Shown here in pieces: positions 17,827 to 29,400 of a DNA stretch of 64,000 nucleotides. The DNA lies in the NCBI RefSeq assembly GCF_050003625.1, contig NC_134400.1, positions 61,690,241 through 61,754,240 on the forward strand, given 5' to 3'. The translations under genes were made by a program, and so were the position numbers. This DNA is from Haematobia irritans. Lineage: Eukaryota; Arthropoda; Insecta; Diptera; Muscidae. The notes beneath the pieces are model-generated. The model was not told the origin of the DNA. It worked only from the letters and a program-made list of their open reading frames with translations, and ran no database searches. Within the stretch, counting starts at the first letter, position 1, and every line of letters begins with the position of its first letter.

Positions 17827-20277
17827 CCCAGCAAAAAAATTTGGAAGTTCTTCCAAAGGCACAACTTTAAAAGCACTTCCAGAAGATGTACTTCCAATGA
17901 TGTTCTTTTTTTAACTACACAGGAAGTTCTTTTAATTCAATTTTTTATAACATGCTTTTTTCATATTTTTAATGGGTAATTTTAACTTTTTATACCCTTC
18001 ACCACTACTGTGGTACAGGGTATAATAAGTTTGTGAATTTGTATGTAACGCCAAGAAATAGTGGTCCTAGACCCATCTTTTAGTATACCGATCGGCTTAG
18101 AATTAAATTCTGAGTCGATTTAGCGATGTCCGTCTGTCTGTCTGTCTGTCCGTCCGTCCGTCTGTCTGTATATGTAATTTTGTGCACAAAGTACAGCTCG
18201 CAATTTAAGTCCGATCGTCCTCAAATTTGGCATAGGGCCGTTTCTTGGGACAGAGACAATCGCTATTGGTTTTGGAAAAAATCGGTTCAGATTTAGATAT
18301 AGCTGCCATATATATTTATCCCCGATGTGGTCATAGTTAGCGTGTTTATCAACCGATTTTCTTGAAATACCGTACATCCAAATATTTTATGAATCTCGAA
18401 AATCTTGCAAAATATCAGCCAAATCGGTTCAGATTTAGATATAGCTCCCATATATATCTTTCGTCCGATTTAGACTTATATGACCACAGAGGCCAAAGTT
18501 TACTACCGATCTTCGTGAAATTTTGCACAGAGGGTAGAATTGGCATTCTACCAATTCTTGGTAAATTTGATTGAAATCGGTTCAAATTTAGATATAGCTC
18601 CCATATATATCTTTCGTCCGATTTGAACTTATATGGCCACAAAAGCCAGAGTTTTGCCGTGATTTGCTTCAAATTTTGCACAAGGGGCACGTTTAATAGT
18701 ATCGTTAAGTGTGTCAAATTTTGTTAAAATCGGTTCAGATTTAGATAGAGCTCACATAGATATCTTACGCCCGATTTGGACTTATATGGTCTCAAAAGCC
18801 AGAGTTTTGCCCTGACTTATTTCAAATTTTGCACAAGCGGTACTTTTAACGATACTATTGTATGTGCCAAATAGGGTCAAAATCGATTCAGATTTAGATA
18901 TATATATTTCGTCCGATTTGAACTTATATGGCCTCAAAATCCAGGATTTTGCCGTGATTTGCTTCAAATTTCGCACAAGGAGTAAGTTTAGTAGTATCGG
19001 TAATTGTGCCAAATTTGATTGAAATCGGTTCAGATTTAGATATGGCTCCCATATATCTCCCGTCCGATTTGCACACATATGACCAGGTGGGCCAAAGTTA
19101 TACTCCCATTTACGTGAAATTTCGCATAGATAGCAGAATTATTATTCTAACTATGCATGTCAAATTTAGTCAAAATTGGTTTAGATTGTATATAGCTCCC
19201 ATATATACGTACACCAGAGTTGGGGAAATATGGTAGACTGTTTTATATTTTAGACCCATTTTCAATGGGATTTTCCTCCAATTGACTGGATAGTTTCCTC
19301 AGAGAATACAAATATGGCCAAAATTCTCACACTTTACACAAAATTCTGTGATGATTTCCCCATATCTTAGCCATATCCTACACACTGCAATGCCAAAATT
19401 TCCACAGAACGGATGAGTTTTAAATAAGGCTCCAAGTCGCCCGACTAGACCAAATAATATATCACAACCTCATATCTTGGCGAGATCTAACCAATGTCCT
19501 TGTAAACTCGCCACTGCTGAGTAGCAAAAATTGTAAATATTACTCTAATTGTCCTATATCTCGAATACATATGTATCGCCTGAAAAATCATAAATATATT
19601 TTGTACAATTGCATTAAAATTTCTCTCGCTTCATATTACCCATATTTTTTACTAACATTGTGTTTCATCCCAGGGCGTTAGCCGATTTAAATTTTAATTC
19701 TAGAGTTTTTGTAGAAATACCAAAAATTGTTTCCATTAAAAGTATTTGTATCTGGAAATGCAAAGTTTTATATAGCTCCCAGCAAATTTTAAGTAGTTGA
19801 GATGGTAACACAAATGTTTGTCTACATAGTGGTGAAGGGTATAATATAGTCGGCTCCGCCCGACTTTAGACTTTACTTACTTCTTTTGTTTCAAATTGGT
19901 TCAAAACATTTTAAGAATTCATAAAATGGTACAAATTGTTTAAATTTTATCGAAAAAAATGCTAAATCCAATCTGAAACAATTGTGAATTTTTGAAAATA
20001 TTTGAGGCCAAACGTTTCAGATAAGCGTTAGAATCCATTAAAAATTATAAAAATTTATAAAATTTATTTATTTGACAAAATATCACAGAATTTTTTAATT
20101 TACACCCAAAACACAACTAAAGAAGTGATGCAAATTCAGTGCACCGGCTGTTGAAATGGAGGACTTCCGTCCTATGACAAGCCCATGTTAAATTCATCGC
20201 TTTTGCGTCAGTTTTGCTCCACTTCCGGATCCAAAAAGGACATTTTCATTACTTTTGGCGACGCTTTTTTTGCTGGG
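17827..20277. mobile_element. AT-flanked DNA element with CCCAGCAAAAAAA ends, split by a Helitron-derived insertion
   Basis: Identical 13-bp ends CCCAGCAAAAAAA lie inward of the dinucleotide AT on both sides (17825-17826 and 20278-20279). Removing the unit and one AT rejoins the LINE ORF1 frame (FSI|LQTID). Without the nested element it is about 560 bp, like the copy at 5056-5610. A third member is 49035-49965. No transposase was seen. Superfamily unknown; 2-bp AT duplications have been reported for some Harbinger-related groups such as ISL2EU. Confidence 0.75.
17989..19881. mobile_element. Helitron-derived element, family C
   Basis: The left end is the hairpin TATACCCTTCACCACTACTG/TGGTACAGGGTATA, followed by a GTCTGTCTGTCCGTCC tract (18129-18170). 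Then come about seven repeats marked by ATCGGTTCAGATTTAGATAT at 18281, 18423, 18576, 18729, 18882, 19024 and 19175, i.e. mostly 153 bp apart. The right end is GGTGAAGGGTATAATATAGT followed by CGGCTCCGCCCGACTTTAG. Layout matches families A and B. No Rep/helicase gene, so non-autonomous. Inserted into an AT-flanked element. Confidence 0.8.
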
Positions 20278-20390
20278 ATGCTAAACATATTCTCATATTC
20301 TCTCTTATATTTTTCTTTTGGGGCTCTCCCCAAAAATTTCTTCCTCTTCAATGAATGCATTGAATTATTTTAAATTGACACCAAGTATAT
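20278..20390 (-). pseudogene. LINE ORF1 fragment, 5' continuation
   Basis: Minus-strand bases next to the AT-flanked element read KREYENMFSI and join in frame to LQTIDDEDTF of the 17100-17826 piece. Upstream of this the frame has no support. Confidence 0.45.
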
Positions 20391-20819
20391 ACAGCAATAA
20401 GTTCGGCCGGGCCGAATCTTAAATACCCACCACCATGAATCAAATATACTGGTTTCCTTTGAAACTTTCAGGAGGGTTTGATGACAGATATTTTCCCAAG
20501 CAGATCAGTTAAACCAGTACGCTTCCCACAGATAAATGTAAAGATTTTACCTATGAAGACCAGATTAGATTCTGAATTTATAAGAACCATTTTTTGTTTA
20601 AGTTTTAGAGGAATCATAAACATTTCTTGTAAGTGTGCAAGAAAATGATGAAATAACGCCTTGATATGAAATCTAAAATCTGTAGAATTTCATCCCAATT
20701 ATTTAAATGATTACGAGAAGTAAAATATGGAAACTTTCATGATCAGTGCGCCTTCTATACCCTCTATAAGTGAAATCGGCCTATATGGAGGCCTTACCAA
20801 ATGGACCGATAAAACTAAA
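20391..20819. repeat. Family A left-end fragment and diverged sequence
   Basis: AAGTTCGGCCGGGCCGAATC at 20399 followed by AAATACCCACCACCATG is the left end of a Helitron-derived element related to family A. It is followed by diverged sequence to about 20815 that contains no repeat unit clear enough to assign. Confidence 0.45.
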
Positions 20820-21090
20820 TCATACACGGATGAAAAAGACTGTTTTTCATATGTTTGGCTATAAACATTATATGTTTGGAACACACATTTTTAAACACAA
20901 TATTTTTGAGAGCAAGCATATAATGTTCATAAACTAGCATAACATGTTTGGGACATATATGTTAATATGTTAGAACATATTATGTTTGGGACATAAAATG
21001 TTTGTAAATATAATATGCTTGGATGCAAACATATATTAATTTAGAAATAGCCTATAAACATATATGTGTTTAGTAGCTTGGAGCGCTATT
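20820..21090 (+). repeat. AACATAT-type repeat (family D), copy 4
   Basis: It has the same motif order as copies 2 and 3: ACATTATATGTTTGGAAC, AATGTTCATAAACTAGC, ATATGTTAATATGTTAGAAC, GGATGCAAACATATAT. A short C-rich tract ends it. Confidence 0.5.
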
Positions 21091-21199
21091 TAACAGGGAG
21101 CGATATTGAATTAAGTTGGTGGTTGTTGCTTGTTATTACAAAATTAACATTTTATTTTTCCTTGGGCAATTGATCAGCTACTTCTTTGATCCTTACAAA

Positions 21200-21262
21200 C
21201 TGTGTGGTCTGCTGTTCGAATCCCCGTCCGGCAAAAGGTAAAATTAAAATAAAAAAATCATA
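21200..21262 (+). mobile_element. SINE-B 3' fragment
   Basis: A B-box-like GTTCGAATCCCCGTC is followed by CGGCAAAAGGTAAAATTAAA, the same 3' sequence as the SINE-B at 16195-16316. The 5' half cannot be recognised. A TA-flanked MITE starts at 21263. Confidence 0.5.
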
Positions 21263-21779
21263 CACTCAAAAAAAAGTGAACTCTCTATTTCACTAAAGCC
21301 AATTTGACTTTCGTTTAGTTCATGGAATTATTATGTTTGGAGAAAGTTTCCTCTACTCTAATAATTTTTTGTGTACGTTAGTTAAATTAACTAAAACCGA
21401 GGAAAAAAATATACACAAATGAAGGATAAAGATTAACTAAATTCGTGTCTTCCACCAAATAGTTCAATATTTCTTTAAATTTGTAAATTTTACTACAAAT
21501 GCGTTCATCGTGAACTTCGTATGTCACTAAAGACATTCTTGCAATTTTGAACTCCAATTTTTTCCTTCAAACTACACAATTTTCTTTAACAAGTGAAAAA
21601 AACTTAATTATGTCTAATAAATTTTCTGGAATTTATCGAAAAATATTTACTTATTTTTATGACATCGGCGTGATGCCAGCGTTTGTTATACTGTTTAGTT
21701 AAAATTTTCTAAAAATATTCAAAATTTTCTAAAATAAACCGAAATTTTTCTTCCTGGTGGGTTCACTGTTTTTTCAGTG
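21263..21779. repeat. TA-flanked MITE, 517 bp (CACTCAAAAAAAAGTGAAC ends)
   Basis: The left end CACTCAAAAAAAAGTGAAC and the right end, reversed, CACTGAAAAAACAGTGAAC lie between TA dinucleotides (21261-21262, 21780-21781). No coding capacity. The style matches the Tc1/mariner-derived MITEs at 45772, 46400, 51329 and 56097. Confidence 0.75.
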
Positions 21780-22009
21780 TACAATTGAATAATTTCTTCT
21801 ACAATGTTTGTATTACAGAAAAAGATGCTAAGAACTAAAAAATCTCGTGGAAGTGAGAAAGATGTGGGGGAATATACAATTGGGCAGAAACAAAATTTTG
21901 AGCATTCAGGTCGAAAACCTATGTTGTTAGCACCTATATTACCTGTTTATTTTCATAATTCATTATGATTGTAAATATATAAATAAATAAATAAAATTTT
22001 GAGCACAAT

Positions 22010-22312
22010 ATTGTTTGGGATAATTTTTTTTAAGCATATAATATTTTTGGGTGCAAAATGCTTCCAAACATATTATATGTTCACATAATAACATATTGTT
22101 TTTTGGAAGACAACATTATTGAATTTGGATGCAAAAATACAAAATGTTTGGAACTTAGACTACCCAAACATATATTGTTTAGACCAATATGCTTTCAAAC
22201 ATATTATATATTGGAAGAGATCAAACATATAAATGTTTGGGCAATACCCAAAAATATATATGCTTGAAGCAAAATATGTTTGGGAGTATATGTTACAGAA
22301 GCGATTTTTTGT
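22010..22312. repeat. AAACATATTATATG-type repeat (family E), copy 2
   Basis: Alternating AAACATATTATATGTTCAC, CCCAAACATATATTG and TATTATATATTGGAAG words make many overlapping hairpins. Related to 9270-9440. Confidence 0.4.
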
Positions 22313-22339
22313 GAGCGTGTATACACTTTGTTATGGGCC

Positions 22340-23407
22340 AGTATATTTACAATTTGTGAGTAATCGGATAAAAACTACAATTTTTAGAAACCCTAGGAGT
22401 TAAATCGGGAGTTCGGTGTAATGGGGGCTATACCAAAACATGGAAGGATACACACAGTATTCAGCACATTTAATTGTAGTTATAGAATCTAGACCCCAAA
22501 TCGGAGGGCCGGTTTATAAGGGAGCTATATCAAAAACTGTACCGATATTCAATATATTCGGCACACCTCTTTATGGTCCTAGAATACCTCTAGATTTTCA
22601 ATTCCAGGCAAATTGGATAAAAACTACGGATTCTAGGAGCCCAAGAAGTAAATCTGGAGATCGGTCTATATGGGAGCTATATCAAAACATGGACCGGTAA
22701 TCACCATTTTCGACACACATCTTTAGGGTCCTAGAGTACCTCTAGATTCCAAAATTCAGGCAAATTGGATAAAAAGTACGGATTCTAGAAGCCCAAGAAG
22801 TAAAATCGGGAGATCGGTCAATATGGGGGCTATATCAAAATATGGACCCGTACACCCCATTTTCGGCACACCTCACCAAAATACCTGTAGATTTCCAATT
22901 TTAGGCAAATGGGATAGAAAATACACTTTCTAGACGCCCAAGAAGCAAAATCGGGAAATCGGTCCATATGGGGGCTATACCAAAACATAGACCGATAGGC
23001 ACCATTTTCGGTACACATTGTAATGGTCCTAAAATACCTCTAGATTTCCAATTTCACGCAAATTAGATAAAAACTGCAGTTTTTATAAGCCCAATACCCC
23101 AAATAGGGAGGTCGGTTTATATGGGGACTATATCAAAACTTGGACCGATATAGCCCATCTTCGAACTTGACCTGCCTGCAAACAAACGACGAATCTGTGC
23201 CAAATTTCAGAACGATAACGCCATTATTGAAGGCTGTAGCGTGAGTACAGCAGACAGACAGACGGACATGCTTATATCGTCTTAGAATTTCTCCCTGATC
23301 TAGAATATATATACTTTATACAGTCGGAAATCGATATTTCGATGTGTTACAAACGGAATGACAAACTTATTATACCCCCGTCACCATTCTATGGTGGTGG
23401 GTATAAC
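22340..23407 (+). mobile_element. Helitron-derived element, family B, longer copy
   Basis: Five to six repeats share GATCGGTCTATATGGGGGCT or close variants. The GCTATAT word recurs at 22524, 22676, 22829, 22974 and 23127 (152, 153, 145 and 153 bp apart). CAGACAGACAGACGGAC follows, and the unit closes with the hairpin TATACCCCCGTCACC/GGTGGGTATA ending at 23406. The left terminus is missing. Confidence 0.75.
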
Positions 23408-23540
23408 AACAATTGTTATTGTTCAGTTCAGTTATGAAGAATGTTTCGATTGATAACGCACTGGTTTGAATGTTTGTTTATGTTTTAGCACTGTAACTTG
23501 GTGGAAGGGGTAACCAACGCACAAATAGAAAACAAAACAA

Positions 23541-25012
23541 ACAAGTATATACGGCCGTAAGTTCGGCCAGGCCGAATCTTATGTACCCTCCACCATGGAT
23601 TGCGTAGAAACTTCTACGAAAGACTGTCATCCACAATCGAATTACTTGGGTTGTGGTATCTTAAAACTTCTTAACATCTTTTTCTTGTGAGTTAGTCCAT
23701 ACGTGGTATATATTAGACAAAAAAGGTATGTATAGGTAAGTCTACAAATAATTACGAATCGATATGGACTTTTGCACGAAACGTAGAGAGCCAAAATTGA
23801 AATATGGGGGTCGCTTATATGGGGGCTATATACAATTATTGATATGGACTAATTTTTGTGTGATTGGGGATCGATTTATCTGAGGGCTATATATAACTAT
23901 AGACCGATATGGACCTAGTTTGGCATGGTTGTTAACAGCCATATACTAGCACAATGTACCAAATTTCAACTGACTCCGATGAAATTTGCTCCTCCTCGGA
24001 TGGATTTTGCTTTATATGGGGGCTATATATGATTATGGACTGATATGGACCACTTTTGGCATGGTTGTTAAATATCATATACTACCACGTACCAAATATC
24101 AACTGAATCAGATGAATTTTGCTTCTCCAAAAGGCACCGGAGGTCAAATCTGGGGATCGGTTTATATGGGGGCTATATACAATTATGGACTGATATGAAC
24201 CAATTCCTGCATGGTTGATGGATACCATATACTAACATCACGTACCAAATTTCAACCGAATCGGATGGATTTTGCTCTTCCAAAGGGCTCCGGAGGTCAA
24301 ATCTGGGGATTGGTTTATATAGGGGCTATATATAATTATTGACCGATTTCGACCAATTTTTGCATGGGTGTTTGAGGCCATATATTAACACCACGTTCCA
24401 AATTTCAACTGAATCAGATGAATTTTGGTCTTCCAAGAGGCTCCGAAGGTCAAATCTGGTGATCGGTTTATATGGGGGCTATATATAATTATGGACCGAT
24501 GTGGACCAATTTTTGCATGGTCATTAGATACCATATACTAACACCATGTACCAAATTTCAATCGGATCGGATGAAATTTGCTTCTCTTAGAGGCTCCGCA
24601 AGCCAAATCGGGGGACCGGTTTATATGGGGGCTATATATAATTATGGACCGATGTGGACCAATTTTTGCATAGTTGTTTGAGACCATGTACTTACACTAT
24701 GTACCAAATTTCAGCCGGACCGGATGAAATTTGCTTCTCTTGGAGGCTCATCAAGCCAAATCGGGGGATCGGTTTATATGGGGGCTATATATAATTATGG
24801 ACCGATGTGGACCAATTTTTGCATGGTTGTTAGAGACAATATACTGCTATAAGTATAAGTGGACCGATATGGCCCATTTGCAATACCATCTGACCTACAT
24901 AAATAACAACAGAATATATATACTTTATGGGGTCTTAGAGCAATATTTCAATGTGTTACAAACGGAATGACAAAGTTAATATATCCCCGTCCTATGGTGG
25001 AGGGTATAAAAA
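23541..25012 (+). mobile_element. Helitron-derived element, family A copy 2
   Basis: It opens with ACAAGTATATACGGCCGTAA and the TTCGGCC/GGCCGAA hairpin at 23541-23577. It carries about seven 153-bp repeats (23860-24840) and ends with TATATCCCCGTCCTATGGTG and GAGGGTATAAAA. The 29-bp array is absent and the GTCC tract is deleted, so it is an internally deleted variant. Confidence 0.78.
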
Positions 25013-25090
25013 CACGTCTGCTTGCGATCAACGACAGCATAAGACTGAAACTGTGGGTGTTATGGCCGTTTGAATATAATTTAATATAAA

Positions 25091-26398
25091 GAATATTTTA
25101 AAATAACAAAATATATTTTTTTAAATATTTAATAGATTGATATGCCTCTTATTGATAAATATCGAATCCTGTTTTTATTTCGTAATCTGGAAGAAGAGGT
25201 AAAACTAGCATATCTTGGCTTCATAGTTTGTTTTAATTGTTTTTGGCTGGATCAGAATTGTTGACCATTTTTCTTCTCAGCGTACGACAGAAATGGAAAA
25301 GCGGCTAAAGTGACACTACGAAGACCTATTTCGCTCGTGAAATAGGTTGGTTTAATCTCAAAGACATTTGAATTTATATATTGAAACATGAAAATTCGGA
25401 AAATGCTATTTTTTTCTTTTGAACAAACCAGAAAAATGCTGAATTGAAAATTATGTATGTTATTTTAAACTGAAAATTAGAACGAGATGAGATGAGATGA
25501 TCGATGTGCTGCTGATGGGTATGTGAAAAAAATCGCTTGCGATTAATGTCAAGTTCACATCAGCAGCACATCGATCATCTCTTTCCAATTTTAATGTTTA
25601 GAACAAGATAATAAAACGAAAGTTGCAAGAATGTAAGGATGAACTGAATGTGATGAATTTAAACAAGGATTCGCGCGCGCGCCCATTAGCAGCACGTCGC
25701 TCACCTCATCTCTTTCCAATTTTAATGTTTAGAACAAGACAATAAAATGAAAGATGCAAGAACTTGAGGACGAACTGAATGTGATGAATTTAAAGAAGGA
25801 TTCGCGCGCGCGAATATTTTAAAATAACAAAATATATTTTTTTAAATATTTAATAGATTGATATGCCTCTTATTGATAAATATCGAATCCTGTTTTTATT
25901 TCGTAATCTGGAAGAAGAGGTAAAACTAGCATATCTTGGCTTCATAGTTTGTTTTAATTGTTTTTGGCTGGATCAGAATTGTTGACCATTTTTCTTCTCA
26001 GCGTACGACAGAAATGGAAAAGCGGCTAAAGTGACACTACGAAGACCTATTTCGCTCGTGAAATAGGTTGGTTTAATCTCAAAGACATTTGAATTTATAT
26101 ATTGAAACATGAAAATTCGGAAAATGCTATTTTTTTCTTTTGAACAAACCAGAAAAATGCTGAATTGAAAATTATGTATGTTATTTTAAACTGAAAATTA
26201 GAACGAGATGAGATGATCGATGTGCTGCTGATGGGTATGTGAAAAAAATCGCTTGCGATTAATGTCAAGTTCACATCAGCAGCACATCGATCATCTCTTT
26301 CCAATTTTAATGTTTAGAACAAGATAATAAAACGAAAGTTGCAAGAATGTAAGGATGAACTGAATGTGATGAATTTAAAGAAGGATTCGCGCGCGCGA
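25091..26398. repeat. Direct duplication of a 588-bp unit with internal hairpin and CG tract
   Basis: The unit at 25091-25681 recurs at 25812-26398 with very few differences (a GAGAT repeat number change, ACAAGG/AGAAGG). Between them, 25693-25811, is a partial third copy, and 26399-26455 is a partial inverted one. Each full unit contains a 24-bp perfect inverted repeat around a 40-base loop (25494-25517/25558-25581; 26210-26233/26274-26297) built on GATCGATGTGCTGCTGATG, and ends in TTCGCGCGCGCG. No open frame of note. Confidence 0.85.
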
Positions 26399-26455
26399 AT
26401 TCTTTTTTAAATTCATCACATTCAGTTCGTCCTCAAGTTCTTGCATCTTTCGGTT

Positions 26456-29400
26456 TACTAACTTGTTGTAAAAAAATTAATACAGTTATACTGACATGTC
26501 GTCGTAACCTTCGTAAATATTAGTAATTTCTTGTACCCATAAGATAAAATGGAACGACCTTAAAAGGGACATCAATAAAATAATGGCATCTCCATCATCC
26601 ATATTATTTATTATTTTAGTTACTGAGGTGGAACACAAAGAGACTATGCCAAATAGTGGTTTGCTAAAATATTTTTTTCGGCATACTTTCGCACATTCAG
26701 AATTCACTCATATGTTCCGATTTGCCAAATAGTACTATGAGTTCTGGGGGGTTTTGTGGAGCGTTTGGCACCATTTTCTCCTTAATTGTCTTAGCATTTT
26801 CTTATAGACCAAGGGATCTGCACTGTCTTTCCAATTACAGCATTTTGAGTTAAATACCGTACGTATTTAGTTAACCAAAATTGGGGATCAAAACTACTAC
26901 TCATTTATGACAGTTTTTGATTTGTATTCCGACATTCATTTTCCCCATAAAATATTGGGCGTTGTGACCGCCTATTTTTTGGGACATATGACCGCGATGA
27001 GGGAGGACTTAAAGCCCAAACTAAAATTGGGCGATGTGACCGCCCCAATGGAGGTCATAACGCCCAAAAATCATTTGGGACGATATGTCCGGTCGCCAAA
27101 TTATTCCGAAAGGTTACTCAAACAAATGACATGAATGTTGTGTAGATGGCAAGTGGCGATCCAACCATTGCATGTGTGTTCATATTGGAAGACCATTGGC
27201 ACAACAATATCAATATCCAATTATTGACGACACTTTAACATGTTGATATTTTCTATTTTTATATCGATTCGGTAAACAGTTCATTTAGTTTTGTGATATA
27301 TTTTTTACTACATGGTGTCTGGTACGTATGTTGTGTTTATAATCAAGATTTGTACGGATAAGTACGAGTGAACTAATCTTTCTTACATGCAGTGAACAGA
27401 TTTTTTTTAGTTTATCTCCAATTGATTTCATGGAAAAATACAAATGTCGTCAAAAGCGATCAGATGACGACGGATTCGGGTTGTCACATCCTCATCAGTG
27501 CAGATAAAAAAATTTTCGCTCCGATTAAGTATGTTCTTTCAAATGTATACAACAAGGTGATATTATTACTTACGTGAGAGAATCGTTAATTATAAATGAA
27601 AGAAATTTTGTTTTTTTCTAAAATTGTATGGTTTTCTTATATTTTTCGCATGGTTGTTATTTTTTTCTTCTAGGTTTTATGTATGTCGCACATATAATTT
27701 ATTCAATTCTTGTATGTATAGATAAATTTACAAACTACATAATATCGAAGACTACAATTTAGGTGTATGCATGTAAGTATGTATGTATGTATAGTATAAT
27801 TAGTATATGAAATTAAGTTATTTTCATCTGATTTAGTTTCTATGTATAATGCTTTCGGTTTTTGTTTTTAATCTGCGTTGGTTTTTTTTCTTTTTTTTTT
27901 GTACACTTATCGCACTTAAAGAAAAGTGTTGCTTAAAAATATCACAGCTCAAACTGGCGTCAAAATCTTCTTTTTTTATTTTTAACAGCTTCAGTGCTTT
28001 GGTAGACCATCATCATTCTCTCATCCGTCATGGACGATGAAACAGCAAATCGTATGGTGTCATATCTCTATGTGTATCTGTCTTTCCGTCTGTCTACGTA
28101 CGAATGTGAATAAGTCTGTATTCAAACTCACCTCACCCTCTGATGAGGAGAGTTGGTGATTATTCGTTTGCTGCTCCTCTAAGTCATGATTGCTTGTTTT
28201 CTTTTGTTTGATCAACTACGTACAGCTAACTACTACATTTGATAAATCCTAAAATACAACACATTTATTGCTTAAAACACGTATGGACATGCACAACATC
28301 AATATAATTCTACAACATAAATAATATTTTTGTGTATTTTCTTTCATTTATCTGTTTTGTTTTTGTTTTTTTTTTCATTCTTTTCGCATAATCACTACAC
28401 ACAACATTCACAAATGTAGTACCAATCAACTCTACAATGTGACTGGAACTTGTATTATCATTAATGATTATCAATTTTTGCTTGTAATTTTATTTTGGGA
28501 GTTTTAACCCGTGTTACCAAGTCTAAAGTTTCAATGTAATGCAATAGCAACAAATACAAAATCTGTTATCATCAGACAGGTAAGCCTAATAGTTTTGAAT
28601 ACCTCATTCTCAATTTTGATAAAATTTCGTTAAAAAAAAAGAATAGTTATAATATTCTCGCCGTAGAACATAACAAGTTTGATCATAATTCTCTCATAAT
28701 TTCTCATTATCTCTAATATATCCTTCTATGGAACGCATGTGGCATATTTTTATATATCAAAACTATTTTTTTTAAAGCGTTAATAATTACTCTACCGAAA
28801 CAAAATTTTAGTAAGCTTTTCAAATGACTGTTTCCAACTTTAGTTTTTGTTTAAGGAGTATCTCAAATTAACAGATATTAATACAGCTTGCGAGCTTTTA
28901 TATTATATAGGGTACTATAGTCAAGCACCACGAAATAACTCTCCAATTGAATAATAACCCTAAAATAAATTGAAACAAAGCATAGGGTGATTGTATAGGC
29001 AACAATAAAAATGTTTCTTTGGTGTTTTTTTTTTTTACAGTAGGAATCCCTTTTTTTATTGTGGACTAAGGCCACAAATTAATGAATTGTTCTTTAAATT
29101 TGTTTCAGCGCATTATTATTTTTATTACTCCTTGCTTATTAGGGAGTTACTTCGTGAAGCTCTGATAAATGTGTGGACGGACAGACGGGGCTAGTATTTT
29201 TGTAGGCACATTTCAATAAAGATCAAAGTTATTATATAACCATCATAAGTAGTTTGGGGTATAAACTCTAAAGTTTATGAAATGATATATTGTGTGAAAA
29301 AAGAAGAGATTTCAAGAAGAATATTAATTGTTTGCTAGATGTAAATTGTTTTACAATTTAGTGTAACATGTTACATGTAGCAGAGTATACAAAATTTGTT

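Noticed and set aside
25091..26398. The 588-bp direct repeats as a pair of retrotransposon long terminal repeats
   Set aside because: The units do not begin TG and end CA, there is no primer-binding site or polypurine tract in view, and only about 130 bp, itself a partial copy, separates them.
26907..27134. 75-codon frame as a small gene
   Set aside because: It lies on a cluster of short GC-rich repeats and shows no family motif or splice context.
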